A stretch of DNA of 36,670 nucleotides from positions 1-36,670 of the forward strand of contig CAMDEX010000025.1 in assembly GCA_945897075.1 (NCBI GenBank). The letters run 5' to 3'. Made by a program: the position numbers and the translations under genes. The notes under the pieces are model-generated. The model made no database searches. It was not told where the DNA came from and saw only the letters and a program-made list of their open reading frames with translations. This document shows positions 17,744 through 27,700 of this stretch, piece after piece (position 1 is the stretch's first letter; each line of letters begins with the position of its first letter). The stretch is from Litorilinea aerophila. Its GTDB lineage: Bacteria; Chloroflexota; Anaerolineae; Caldilineales; Caldilineaceae.

Positions 17744-20209
17744 TTAGCGTCGCTTACGCGCCTCATCGCCCCGGCGCAGACGCTGTTGCAGCCAGGCGCG
17801 CAGGAGGACGGGGCGCAACTGCTGCCAGTTGCTTTCCAATTCGCTCTCACTCTTGGCCGCGTGGACACTGCGCGGGGCAAAGCGGAAGCGCACGTAAATG
17901 TCGGTGATGCGCTGGATGAAGGGCGCGCCCAGCGGCAGTTCCTGGGTCAGGATGGCCGAACGTTCGTAGGGGGTCAGGCCACTCTGCGTTGCCAATCGCA
18001 GCCGCTGCGCCCAGCTGATCAGCCGCGCGTAGACAAGCAGAGGTGGATCGAGGACAAATCCGTCCGGCCCCTGCCAGACCCGGCGACGCATCAACCACCA
18101 ACCGCCAGCCAGGGCCGCCAGCGTAAGCAGAACAGTCACAACAATCCATTGGGTGGAGGGGCGGAAGGCCGTGTCCGGCGCGGCCCCTTCGGGGAATTCC
18201 GGCGGCAGGTCTTGGATTCCCCCAAAGTCTTCATCGCTCTGGGGATTGTTGATCTCGTCGGGCGCGCCAGGAATGCTGCTCGGTTCGGGCAGATCCGCGC
18301 CAGAGGGACGTTCCAGCGCGCTCTCGCCCGCGGTCGGCTCGAATTCGATCCAACCGTAGCCGGGAAAATAGACCTCTACCCACGTGTGCGCGTCGCGCTC
18401 GGTAATGACATAAATCCCGCTCTCCTCGTCGTACAGCCCCTCGGCATAGCCGCTGACTGTGCGCGCCGGGATGCCCAGGCTGCGCAACATCACAGCCATA
18501 GCCGAAGCGTAATAGTCGCAATAGCCGCGCTGAATCTCGAAGAGGAAGTATTCCAGCGGGTCCTGATCCGCGGCGGGCGCAACGATGGCCTCGTCGTAGG
18601 TGTAGCCGCGCAAAAAGCGCTCCACCCGCTTCGCCCGTTCATAGATCGGGTCATCCACACTGCCAGCCACTTCGCTGGCCAGCGCGGCGATGCGGGGTGA
18701 AAAATCGTCGGGAAGCTGTAGATAGTGGCTGCTGATGGCGGGCGAATAGGCAACCACTGCCTCGCGCAGGGCGCGTTCGGTGATCTCCGTCAGATTGCTG
18801 ACGACTGTGTAGCTGTCACCCACCTCCAAAAGCGTCCGCGCGCGGATATATGTTAACTCGTTTTGGACTTTTGGGTTGGCCTCTATCGCGCCCTCTACGT
18901 CCAGCACAGGCATAAAAGAGCCGAGAATTGGCACCGAACTCTGTTGCACATCCGGCGCGGCCAGCACAACGCCCCCGGTGGAAGCCAGCAGCGTAATGGT
19001 TTGGGTCAGGGTTTTGCGCTGGCTCCAACCGATCACAGGAATCTGTGTGCCCGCTTCAAATTCCGCTTCGATCTCGGCATTGTTTGTCCATTGGCGACCG
19101 TTGAATTCATCAAAAGTGACCGCGCGCCAGTAGCGTCCCTGGGCAGCCTGCACCTGAAAGACAGCCCGGTCTGTCACATTGCGTGCGCCACCCAGCGCAA
19201 GAGTGCGTCCAAAGCCAGTGGCGACCAGCCGCTCCTGACGGTTCAACCCCTCATAAAGCCGGTTGAACTCCTGGGTTGTCTCCTCCCAGCGCTGGTTGAT
19301 AGGGGCCAGCAGGCGGTGAAACCAGGTGTTGCGTCCCAGGCTGGGCGCGACAAAGGCAAAAGTAATAATCATCAGCGTATAAAGCAGACCGGTGCGCATA
19401 AAATCAAAACCGATGTCCTGGCTGAAAGTGATGCGAAAGGCGCGCCAACGCTGGCGGTTGCTGATCAGATTGGTCCAAGCCAAGAGGAGCAAAGCCGCGA
19501 TACAAAAAGTGATCAGAAAGCCCGTGACTGGATTGGGCGCATAATAGGTGTTGACCAGCAGCGCAACCGCGGCCATCACCACCCCGCGCCAGACATAGCC
19601 GTGGCGAAAGACCGTCCACGCGCCCAAATAGGCAAGCCACCAGACCAGAAAGCTGATCTCCAAGACAAAAATATAGTTGTCGTTGCTGGCGTTGTTGTTA
19701 AGGGCAGCCTGTACCCATTCCAGCCAGCGCTCCAGCAAAAAATAGGCGCGGGCCTGCAATACGGGCACGCCGTGATCGAGAAAGACCGCCACCCGCCGTT
19801 CGTGGCCCACTGTGCCGGTCATCAGATAAAAGACCCACGTCAGCCCGGTGGCCAGGCTGTGCGAGAGCATAAAAAAACCGTCGAAACGGCTGTAGGCCAT
19901 CAGCGTGCCCAATGTCAGCGCGCCCAGCACAACCGGCACCAGCAGGCCCATACTTTTCACCCAGCCCGCCGCGTCCAACGAGAGCGCCAGAAGCAGATAG
20001 AGCAGGCCGAGCAGAAGAAAGGTGACGACGCGCCCCTCTTGGAAGAAGACAGGCGCGTCGCTTGCCCGCTCTACTGCCGGCGTGATCGTCACCCGGCTGC
20101 CGCTGGTGGCGAGGCTGCGCGCCGAAACCGGATCGATCAGTCCGCTCAGCGCGGCTGTCGCTGGGTGTGGCCTCTGTTGTCGTGGCGCAAAGTTGGTGGG
20201 TTGACGCAT
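17744..20209 (-). CDS. TgpA-like membrane transglutaminase
   Basis: Membrane protein of about 821 aa in the TgpA layout. It has about six N-terminal membrane segments (the first starts VVTFLLLGLLYLLLAL), an extracytoplasmic part with a transglutaminase core, one more membrane helix (IVVTVLLTLAALAGGWWLM) and a cytoplasmic DUF4129-like tail with LTPYERSAIL. Counting from the TTG at 20248, the catalytic triad is C577 (GYCDYYASAMAVML), H621 (RDAHTWVEVYF) and an acidic residue near 636. That acid is Glu in WIEFEPT where many relatives have Asp. The ATG at 20209 is chosen; the frame is open to the TTG at 20248. A TATACT box ends 6 bases before the ATG, so the mRNA may be leaderless. It lies 93 bp after the 698-codon frame on the same strand. 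Confidence 0.9.
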   Translation of the reverse strand: MRQPTNFAPRQQRPHPATAALSGLIDPVSARSLATSGSRVTITPAVERASDAPVFFQEGRVVTFLLLGLLYLLLALSLDAAGWVKSMGLLVPVVLGALTLGTLMAYSRFDGFFMLSHSLATGLTWVFYLMTGTVGHERRVAVFLDHGVPVLQARAYFLLERWLEWVQAALNNNASNDNYIFVLEISFLVWWLAYLGAWTVFRHGYVWRGVVMAAVALLVNTYYAPNPVTGFLITFCIAALLLLAWTNLISNRQRWRAFRITFSQDIGFDFMRTGLLYTLMIITFAFVAPSLGRNTWFHRLLAPINQRWEETTQEFNRLYEGLNRQERLVATGFGRTLALGGARNVTDRAVFQVQAAQGRYWRAVTFDEFNGRQWTNNAEIEAEFEAGTQIPVIGWSQRKTLTQTITLLASTGGVVLAAPDVQQSSVPILGSFMPVLDVEGAIEANPKVQNELTYIRARTLLEVGDSYTVVSNLTEITERALREAVVAYSPAISSHYLQLPDDFSPRIAALASEVAGSVDDPIYERAKRVERFLRGYTYDEAIVAPAADQDPLEYFLFEIQRGYCDYYASAMAVMLRSLGIPARTVSGYAEGLYDEESGIYVITERDAHTWVEVYFPGYGWIEFEPTAGESALERPSGADLPEPSSIPGAPDEINNPQSDEDFGGIQDLPPEFPEGAAPDTAFRPSTQWIVVTVLLTLAALAGGWWLMRRRVWQGPDGFVLDPPLLVYARLISWAQRLRLATQSGLTPYERSAILTQELPLGAPFIQRITDIYVRFRFAPRSVHAAKSESELESNWQQLRPVLLRAWLQQRLRRGDEARKRR

Positions 20210-20215
20210 AGGAAG

Positions 20216-20221
20216 AGTATA
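20216..20221 (-). promoter_or_regulatory. TATACT box just before the transglutaminase start
   Basis: TATACT (20221-20216) places the predicted transcription start on or next to the A of ATG 20209. No good -35 is seen at 16-18 bp. It would make a leaderless mRNA, consistent with the absence of a Shine-Dalgarno. Confidence 0.35.
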
Positions 20222-20302
20222 GAAGGAAGCTGGCTCAAAGATTGGCAAGCGATCTTACCAACCCTGCGCAGAGATGCTGCATACGTAATTATAATAGAAA
20301 AA

Positions 20303-22384
20303 TTATAATAGCAACCAGAGGATTCCAGCCAATACAAAAATGGCTGCCATTGCCAAGGCGATGGCGAGGAGCAGACGCAGCGGGCTGATTGTCTGGCTGA
20401 CGTAGGCCAGCGGCTGCGGGGGATCGCTCGGCTGCACGCTCCACACACGGCTGGCAGCCGGCTCGGTTTGGGCAGAAGCAGCCAGCTCGATCTGTACGCG
20501 GCTCTCGCGCGCCAGCTTCTGCCAGCGCTCTGCCTCCTGGCGCTGGGCAAGCGCACGCAGCTCCTTGCGAATGCGCGCTTCGGCGGCAACCGGGCTATCT
20601 CCGGCCAGACTCTCCCGTTCCAGGCTGGCCGCAATCCCAAGCCACTGGTCGGCCACCGGGCGCAGGTCGAGGGAATGGCGCAGGCTGGTCCGCTGCCAGA
20701 TCAGATGGGCTGTCGTTTCGATCTCGGCATCGGCGTTGACCAGCAGCGTGCGCAGGAGCGCCCAGTGGGTGTTCTGGGGCGTGGCCTGCACCAGCGCCAG
20801 CCGATCTCCCAGCGCGACACCGGCGAGGGTGACAAGCGCGCGCGTGCCGTCAAAGTGGATCTGCGCCGTCCCTGGCTGGGGTTGGACGGCAGCCCAGGCC
20901 AGGGATAGCTGTTCGACCAGGCGACGCGCCTCCTCCGTGCGGCCTGCAAGCGCTGGGGCTGCGCCGCTGAGAATTAGATCGTCGGGGCGAATGGTCAGGG
21001 TCAGTTCCCAGCGCGCAAAGATCGTCCGCTCTGCGGCCGCGGGCAGCAGATCGTCCAGGGCCAGCGTAGAACCGGCCAGGGCCAGCGCTGCCTCCTGGTT
21101 GCCCTGGCCCAGAAATTGCAGGGCCTGCTCCAAGAGCAGCAGACGCCGCTCCTCGGCCAGTGCGCCCAGGTCAACGGGGCTGTCGGGCAGGGCAGCCAGC
21201 CTCTCCAAGAGGGCAAGGGCGGCCGGCCAATCTTTGCGCTGTTGGGCCTGGCGCGCCTGCATACGCAGACCGTCGGCCAGCCAGCCGCTCACTTCGCTGC
21301 GCTCGGCGGTGGCCGTGGCGGGCAGCAGAGCCAAAGCCGCTTCTGCTTCGGCGCTCATCCATTGGGCATAAGCAAAATCAATTTTGCCGTCTGCCCCTAT
21401 ACTGCGGCTGCGGTAGAGTGCGGCCAATGCCTGGTGGAAAGAGGCCCTCTCCTGGGGAGGCACTCCTGTCTGTTCGGCAAAAGCCAGGCCATCTCGATAG
21501 GCGCTCAACGCCTGGGCATAGAAGCGTTCCAGATTCGTATCCGTCACCCCGACCTGGTGGCCCGCTCTGTCATAGAGGCGGCGGTAGAGATCGCCCAGCG
21601 CCCGGAAATCCGCTGTGGCTGGCTGTTGGCGGATTGCCTGGCGGCGGCTCTGTATCTCTTGCCAGATGGCCGGGTGGATCACCTGCCAGCGCAACGGCTC
21701 TGCGGGAAAATCGTTTTCGCTGAGCCATTGCAGACGGCTGCCGTTGTAGCTCCACCCCTCCGGTTCAGCCGCCAGCCAGTTGTCCGCGGCCAGCAGACCG
21801 CTGCCCGCATCGGCAAAATTCAGTGTAACGCGCCAGCTCCCCACCCGGCCCGGCCAAATATCCAGCGCACTGGCCGGGTAGACAAAAGCGGGGAGTTCGG
21901 CTGTGGCAAAGAGCAGGCTGTAGCGGAGCAGAAGAGAACGGCGGGCGTCCGGGCCAAACTGGAGTTGAGTCGTCTGTTGCAGACCGTTGCCGGTGGGCTG
22001 CAATGGTAAAATCTCTCCACCACTTTCCAGAGCAAGTGCATCGGGAAGACGCAGCGCGGCCGGTGCATCGGTGGAAGGCGTGTTTACCTGCAAAAGCAGC
22101 GTAGCCTCCGCTGTTTTTGGGTTGTGAAAACGGTAGCTGGCCGCAATATCCAGGCGGAGCGAACGATCCCCCCCAACCGAGACAGCGACATTGACGGTGT
22201 GGCTGAGTAATTCAATCGTTGTATCGCCCAGAGGCAAGAGTAGGAGATTGCTCTGTTCGAGGGGTGTACCCTGCGCCGATACTTCCGTCCAGTGGGTGGT
22301 ATGGACAAGCAGAGTAGCCAGAAACGACCAGGCAGCCAGCAAAGCCAGGGTAAAACGGGAGAGAGTTGCATTTCTACGGTGCAT
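20303..22384 (-). CDS. Exported, membrane-anchored protein of unknown function
   Basis: About 693 aa. Not recognised as a named family. It has a signal peptide (MHRRNATLSRFTLALLAAW...VSAQ) and a beta-rich N-terminal domain (residues 40-230, IELLSHTVNVAVSV...LDIAASYRFHNP). A long Ala/Leu-rich helical region follows, TPR-like in its ALALLERLAALPDSP rhythm, then a second mixed region and a C-terminal membrane helix (LLLAIALAMAAIFVLAGILW). Most of the chain is therefore outside the membrane. The ATG at 22384 is preferred to 22399: neither has a Shine-Dalgarno, and an extended -10 (TGCTACAAT) ends 5 bases before 22384. Its downstream neighbour is the TgpA-like gene on the same strand; a joint role at the cell envelope is plausible. 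Confidence 0.8.
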   Translation of the reverse strand: MHRRNATLSRFTLALLAAWSFLATLLVHTTHWTEVSAQGTPLEQSNLLLLPLGDTTIELLSHTVNVAVSVGGDRSLRLDIAASYRFHNPKTAEATLLLQVNTPSTDAPAALRLPDALALESGGEILPLQPTGNGLQQTTQLQFGPDARRSLLLRYSLLFATAELPAFVYPASALDIWPGRVGSWRVTLNFADAGSGLLAADNWLAAEPEGWSYNGSRLQWLSENDFPAEPLRWQVIHPAIWQEIQSRRQAIRQQPATADFRALGDLYRRLYDRAGHQVGVTDTNLERFYAQALSAYRDGLAFAEQTGVPPQERASFHQALAALYRSRSIGADGKIDFAYAQWMSAEAEAALALLPATATAERSEVSGWLADGLRMQARQAQQRKDWPAALALLERLAALPDSPVDLGALAEERRLLLLEQALQFLGQGNQEAALALAGSTLALDDLLPAAAERTIFARWELTLTIRPDDLILSGAAPALAGRTEEARRLVEQLSLAWAAVQPQPGTAQIHFDGTRALVTLAGVALGDRLALVQATPQNTHWALLRTLLVNADAEIETTAHLIWQRTSLRHSLDLRPVADQWLGIAASLERESLAGDSPVAAEARIRKELRALAQRQEAERWQKLARESRVQIELAASAQTEPAASRVWSVQPSDPPQPLAYVSQTISPLRLLLAIALAMAAIFVLAGILWLLL

Positions 22385-22389
22385 CTGGT

Positions 22390-22398
22390 ATTGTAGCA
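22390..22398 (-). promoter_or_regulatory. Extended -10 for a possibly leaderless gene
   Basis: TGCTACAAT (22398-22390) is an extended -10. Its predicted start point falls at or beside the A of ATG 22384, as for the gene at 20209. Confidence 0.4.
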
Positions 22399-22507
22399 TT
22401 GGATAGTGCGTCCGGCGATCTGTTTGTCTGAAAACGTAGGCGACGGGCGCTACGGTTGGCGGTTTTTCGATGAATGCTCTGCTGGTTGAGGAAGGCTTGA
22501 CGGATTT

Positions 22508-22810
22508 ATGGTCAGGTTATTAATGAAGTGGAACGTTAAGACAGGCCGGGAACAGCCCTACTTTGAATTCGTGATGCGGGAATTTGCCCCGGGTCTAATG
22601 CAATTGGGCATTGAACCAGCCGAGGTTTGGTATACCATTTATGGCGGTGGTCCGCAAATGCTGACCATTGGGGAATCAGCCAATCTGGAAAAGTTGCAGG
22701 CAATTCTGCAGAGTGAGAATTGGAAGAGGCTGCAAGCCAAGTTGCAGGTATATGTGACAAACTACAGCCAGCGAATCGTTGAACCCAACAATCGTACTTT
22801 TCAATTGTAG
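22508..22810 (+). CDS. 100-aa protein of unknown function
   Basis: Not recognised. The short soluble protein starts MVRLLMKWNVKTGREQPYFE. The strand-helix-strand pattern (VRLLMKWNV, FEFVMREFAPGLMQLG, EVWYTIYGGGPQMLTIGE, then a helix and AKLQVYVTNYSQRIV) resembles a dimeric ferredoxin-like alpha/beta barrel. ATG at 22508; GAGGAAGG lies 12 bases upstream, a long spacing. A strong intrinsic terminator at 22881 ends the transcript. Confidence 0.7.
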   Translation: MVRLLMKWNVKTGREQPYFEFVMREFAPGLMQLGIEPAEVWYTIYGGGPQMLTIGESANLEKLQAILQSENWKRLQAKLQVYVTNYSQRIVEPNNRTFQL

Positions 22811-22880
22811 CAACCTTGCCGACAATGTCAGATAGTTGGTCAACGGACGGACAACCAATAGGCCAAAACAAATGAGCAGG

Positions 22881-22915
22881 AAAGAGAGATGCGTGTGATC
22901 GCATCTCTTTTTGTT
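22881..22915 (+). terminator. Intrinsic terminator
   Basis: AGAGATGCG (22885-22893), a 6-base loop and CGCATCTCT (22900-22908) form a perfect 9-bp stem followed by TTTTTGTT. It ends the 100-aa gene. The remainder of the 325-base gap to 23135 holds no gene, only the candidate promoter at 23016. Confidence 0.88.
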
Positions 22916-23015
22916 GTATGGGTAAGCTGCCCGGCAGTTTTGCCAACCAGCAAGAGTACAACGTGACTGTAAGGCCGTTTGTTGAGATTTGTCAGCGAAT
23001 GGCAAGCGAATCTGG

Positions 23016-23043
23016 TTGAAATTTGTCGTGATTTTCGTATGCT
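23016..23043 (+). promoter_or_regulatory. Candidate promoter of the receiver-like gene
   Basis: TTGAAA (23016-23021), 16-bp spacer, TATGCT (23038-23043). It lies about 90 bases before the chosen start of the receiver-like gene and after the terminator at 22915. Confidence 0.45.
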
Positions 23044-23135
23044 TTGAATAGTGACCGATTGAGCAGCAATTGAAATAGAAATCATAAAAAATGACCGGTA
23101 AGATGACCCTACTAAAAGAGGAAAAGGGGCAGAAT

Positions 23136-23585
23136 ATGCCAAATTCACTGTTCGACCTGGCAAAGCTTGCCAAGCGCGGCCAAGCGCCGTACACGGGTAT
23201 GCATGGTGCGCGGATTGTGTGGCTGCGTCAACGCAACCGGATGGACGACAAAGGACAGGATCTTTACCGTCATATGCAAAACCAGGGTGTCTCTCTGACT
23301 GTGGCGGATATCTTCGATGTTTCCAGCGGCGAATTGCTCAAGGCAGACCTTGTACTGCTGGATGCCTTTGACAGCCTGGAAGACAGCATTGAAATGGTCG
23401 TTGCACGTATTCGCTTTGAGAGCAGAGTACCGCTGGTTATGCTGACAGATGGGTATTCCACCGAACAATTGGTGACCGCATTGACGGCAGGGGCAGACGC
23501 GATCTGGTCACTGAACACCCCGGTTGAAGTTCTTGTTTTGCGCTGCAATGCGCTCCTCCGTCGCTGGCTCCCCACCAATCGTTGA
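23136..23585 (+). CDS. Degenerate response-regulator receiver domain, no output domain
   Basis: 149 aa from the ATG at 23136, which follows AAGGGG with a 6-nt spacer; in-frame ATGs at 23091 and 23103 lack a ribosome site. The core matches a CheY-like fold: ARIVWLRQRN (strand 1), ADLVLLDAF (strand 3, Asp at the phosphorylation position), RVPLVMLTDG (strand 4, Thr) and GADAIWSLNTP (strand 5). The paired acids after strand 1 and the invariant Lys after strand 5 are not seen (SLNTP instead of xKP). It is probably a pseudo-receiver that binds partners rather than taking phosphate normally. No sensor kinase is nearby. Confidence 0.7.
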   Translation: MPNSLFDLAKLAKRGQAPYTGMHGARIVWLRQRNRMDDKGQDLYRHMQNQGVSLTVADIFDVSSGELLKADLVLLDAFDSLEDSIEMVVARIRFESRVPLVMLTDGYSTEQLVTALTAGADAIWSLNTPVEVLVLRCNALLRRWLPTNR

Positions 23586-23977
23586 AAGCGTCTGGTGGTC
23601 AAGAGAATTGTGTAACAAAGGTTGGACGGACGGGTAATCCGTTCTATCTGCGCGCCCACAGCCACCCCCAATCCACCCTGCAATCCTTGCCCCATCTGGT
23701 TGAGTACTGCACACATGCCAACATAGTGTAGTAAGGTTTGTGTTTGCCGCCCTGCGTCCCAATTCGATTGATTCCTTCTCTGTTTTCCTGCATTAACAGG
23801 GCAAAACGTCTGCATACAGTACAATTGTCCTACCCTACGAAAAGACAAAGTACTATATGGTTCTGGATAGGGGACTGTTACACTTCGGGTGTGATTAGTC
23901 ACGTATATTTGTTTAGACTATGCAGGCATTGCCGGATTTACACAGCGAATTGTCCGGCCAGAGAATGGAGATATGAA
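23586..23977 (+). other. Gene-free spacer of about 390 bases
   Basis: I see no convincing gene, RNA or repeat here. The sequence is less GC-rich than the flanking genes. A frame open through much of it leads into the HTH gene but lacks a ribosome site, and its codons do not look coding (many Cys, Arg and Trp). Confidence 0.5.
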
Positions 23978-24541
23978 ATGGCTTTGTATATTCGTGAATT
24001 AGAAGAGAAAGAATGGATACAACTGGAGTCGCTGCTCGATGATCAGAGCAGTGACGTTCCATCCCAACGGTTGATGATTGTTCTTCTTTCAGCCCAAGGG
24101 CACCGGGTGCAGGAGATCAGCCGCGAGGTCGATCTACACCCGATCAATGTGCGTAAGTGGATCCATCGCTTCAACGCCGAAGGCATGGAAGGTCTGCACA
24201 GCGGTAAATCGCCAGGGCGTCCACCGGTCTTTTCCGAAGAACAGAAGGACAAAATTGTTGCGCTCGCCAATGGCGATCCGCGCAAGTTGGGTCTTTCCTT
24301 CACCCAGTGGTCTTTGCAGCGTATGCGCGATTATTTGGTGGATCAGGAGATTGTCGATCAGATCAGCGTTGAGACCATCCGTCAGGTTCTGCGCGCCAAT
24401 GGTGTGCGCCACCGTATGCTAAGTGGCTGGAGCAAAGACACAAAGGCCCGCCCTAGTCTGTACACGACCCTGAAAACGCCGCAGGGGTTGGGCATTCGCA
24501 GCTATAGCGGGCGAATGTCGTCTTATTATTCAAATCCGTAG
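23978..24541 (+). CDS. IS630-type transposase N-terminal HTH protein without DDE domain
   Basis: 187 aa from the ATG at 23978 (GGAG, 7-nt spacer). It matches the DNA-binding half of IS630-family transposases. The first HTH is [20 protein letters not shown] then [20 protein letters not shown]. The hinge is [14 protein letters not shown]. The second winged helix is [17 protein letters not shown] then [19 protein letters not shown]. The chain ends about 35 residues after this with an unrelated, Ser/Tyr-rich tail; there is no DDE catalytic domain and none in the next 200 bases. It is either a broken insertion sequence or a domesticated regulator. A clean ribosome site and a 16-bp terminator stem argue that it is expressed. 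Confidence 0.78.
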   Translation: MALYIRELEEKEWIQLESLLDDQSSDVPSQRLMIVLLSAQGHRVQEISREVDLHPINVRKWIHRFNAEGMEGLHSGKSPGRPPVFSEEQKDKIVALANGDPRKLGLSFTQWSLQRMRDYLVDQEIVDQISVETIRQVLRANGVRHRMLSGWSKDTKARPSLYTTLKTPQGLGIRSYSGRMSSYYSNP

Positions 24542-24583
24542 AATTCTGTGCTGTAAATATGCTTTCGATCCAGCAACGAAAGA

Positions 24584-24625
24584 GGAGAGGGCCGATTCGT
24601 ATAACGGATCGGCCCTCTCCTTTTT
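24584..24625 (+). terminator. Strong intrinsic terminator
   Basis: GGAGAGGGCCGAT (24584-24596) pairs perfectly with ATCGGCCCTCTCC (24608-24620). Three more pairs (one wobble) close a 5-base loop, and TTTTT follows. It ends the HTH gene. Confidence 0.92.
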
Positions 24626-24742
24626 GGGGAGCAAAAAAACAAACCTATAAAAATAGGCCAGATTCGTAACTATGATTGCAAGGGGAATGGGGTAAAATAG
24701 ACAAGGGACGATTGATTTGATGAGTGGGAGGCGAATTGCTCA

Positions 24743-27700
24743 ATGGGAAATTCAACCCGCAAGCGAATAGAACAGAGCCGAATGGTGCTCCAAATTCTGC
24801 TGGTGGTTATTTTGTTGGCGGGGCAGGTCTACCCCGCTTCGGCTATAGAACCGAACACAGGGCCGCTTGAACCAGCCCAGGCGGACGCAGCAGTCTTGTC
24901 GGTGGGCGCGTCTGCGTCGCCCTCCTATCAATCCGCGGGCGGGTTGGTCACCTACCAGGTCACGGGCGTCAACAGCGGTTCCAACAGTGGAACTGACTTC
25001 CGGGTCTCGTTTACCTTGCCCGCTGGTTTCAGCTACAAGACGGGCACAACCAAGCTGACGATCAACGATGCGCTGATCAGCACAGCCAATCCCAGCATCA
25101 GCGGGCGCACCCTGACCTTTGCCGCGCTCCCTCTCCCTGCCCGGCGCAGCGATTCCTACTTTGGCATCAATACATTTGTGCAAGAACGTTGCGGCGATCA
25201 GCAATACATGGATTGGCAATTGGACCGGGCCAAAAACCTGCTTGGGTGGCACGGCTATGTCAAGCAGATGTTCTATGGGATTCTGCTGGACACAACCGAG
25301 CCGAAGCAGTGCTGGATTGATTTTATCAACGGTGCGTATGACCGGGGCTTGCAGCCGATCATCCGTTTGCAGAGCACATTCAACGGCAATTATTGGGAGA
25401 AGCCGAGCGATTTTGCTGCGATGGCCCAGGCCTTCAAACGGGTCACCGAAAATCTGCCCCGGCGCGATGGTTTCAAACTCTACATTCAGATCTGGAATGA
25501 GCCAAACCTGAATGTGGAGTGGGGCGGCCAGGCCAACCCAAAGGAGTATGGCAAGCTATTGACAGAATCCGCCGCCGCCATCCGGAGCATCGGTGACGGT
25601 CGGATTGTGCTGATGAACGGCCCTCTCAGCCCCGGCGGCAACATCAGCCCCCTCACCTTCAATTACCAGATGTTCCGGGATGTGCCCGCCAGCCTATGGG
25701 CGTGGGACGTCTGGGGTGCGCATCCCTACCCGGCCAACCACCCACCGGAATACAACATCCACCGGGGCAGTGCCACCTATCCCCAGTTGACGATTGATTC
25801 CTATCAAATGGAGGTGGAGCAGATCGCGGCCTGGGGGCGCAAGGGCATCAAAGTGATGCTCAGCGAAACGGGCTACGAACTCTGGAACAACACCTTTGGC
25901 TGGGAAGGCTTCCCTGCGGTAGACGATGGGCTGCGCGGCAATTATATGTTGGGCGGCTTTCGGGACTATTGGAAGGGGTGGGCCGAGATCGTCGGCGTTG
26001 TGCCCTACCAGTTGAGCGATCCAACCAATGTGTGGACCAACTGGAATTGGATTGACGGGAATGGGGACTCCTATGGCAACCCCCGCCCCCAATACATTAA
26101 GGTGCGCGACAATGTGGACAAGGGCGATACCTTTGCCAGCAGCCGCGTTGACATTGTTTTTCAAGCCTGGACAAGCAATATCGCGGGCACCCATTACGCC
26201 ACGTTGGGGGCCACCGCGTCCAATGCCAGCGTGGGCGGGACAGGTCAGGCCGCGCCGGTGACGATCTACTCGTCCTCCGCCACAGCCACGCCCACCTTTA
26301 CGCCAGGCCCGACAAGAACGGCAACACCGACAAAGACCGTAACACCCACCAAGACGCCGGGGTCCACCCCAACGCCGACGGCCACCCGTACATCCATAGC
26401 GACGGCCACCCGTACATCCATAGCGACGGCCACGCAGACACCCACAGCGACTGCTACACCGACGGCTACGCAGACGCCCACGCAGACGCCCACCGCTACG
26501 GACACCGGGACGCCCACAGCGACAGAGACCTCGACACCCACAGCGACCAGCGTGCCTACAAATACATCTACCAGCACGCCGACGCTGACGCCAACCGCTA
26601 CGCAAACGCCAACGTCCACAGCTACCCCAACGCCAACCGCGACGGATACAGCCACCGCGACACCCACACCGACACCCACACCGACACCCACACCTACCCT
26701 TACGCCTACGGCAACCAATACGCCTACGCCCACGCCAACAGCCACGAGCAGCCCGACAAGCACGCCAACGGCAACCAATACCGCCACGTCCACGCCCACA
26801 TTGGATCCGACGATTGCGGCGCAGATGACGGCTGAGGCTACGCTGACAGCCACCCATCCCCCGACGGAAACGCCAACCTCCACACCCACGCCGACGGAGA
26901 CGCCGACGGCGACGCCAACTGATACACCGACGGCGACGCCGACCCATACAGCGACGGCGACGCCGACCCATACAGCGACGGCGACACCGACCCATACAGC
27001 GACGGCGACGCCGACTCATACACCGACGGCGACGCCGACTCATACACCGACGACGACACCGACTCATACACCGACGACGACACCGACTCATACAGCGACG
27101 ACGACGCCGACTCATACGCCAACATCGACACCCACGCAAACCCCTTCGGGGACAGCGACAGCGACAGCGACGCCAACGGCTACTCCGACAGCCACAGCGA
27201 CACTGACATTTACACCGATAGCCACAGCGACACCGACAGCCACAGCGACGCAAACGGCAACAAGTACCCCTACCGAGACGCCATCCGCCACACCAACCAC
27301 GACCCCAACCGTGACAGCGACAGCCATCCCCACCATCGAATTGGGGGTTCTGGCCGTCGTGCAGGTGGGCCAGCAACCCCACGGGGTGACGGTTGACAGC
27401 ACCCACCGACGGGTCTATGTGGCAAACCATCGCAGCAACAATCTGACTGTGTTGGATGCGGACAGCCTGGAGGTGTTGGAGAGCATCAGCCTGGGCGACG
27501 CAGTTGGCCCCAATGGCCTGGCGGTGATGACCAGCACCCAACAGGTCTTTGTGGCTTCCAAATTTTCCAACAGCCTGACTGCCGTAGAAGCCGCGGCACG
27601 GGGCACACGCACGATTCTCTGGCGCTCGCCCACAGGCAGCCAACCCGACGGGGTAGCCCTGCACAGCCAATTGCCCCTGGCTTATGTCGCCAACTTTGGC

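Noticed and set aside
17594..18700. 368-codon plus-strand frame
   Set aside because: It lies antisense to the TgpA-like gene and the promoter of the ComEC-like gene; no ribosome site and no domain pattern.
18863..20308. 481-codon plus-strand frame
   Set aside because: Antisense to the membrane segments of the TgpA-like gene; its His/Gln/Arg-rich composition is that of a shadow frame.
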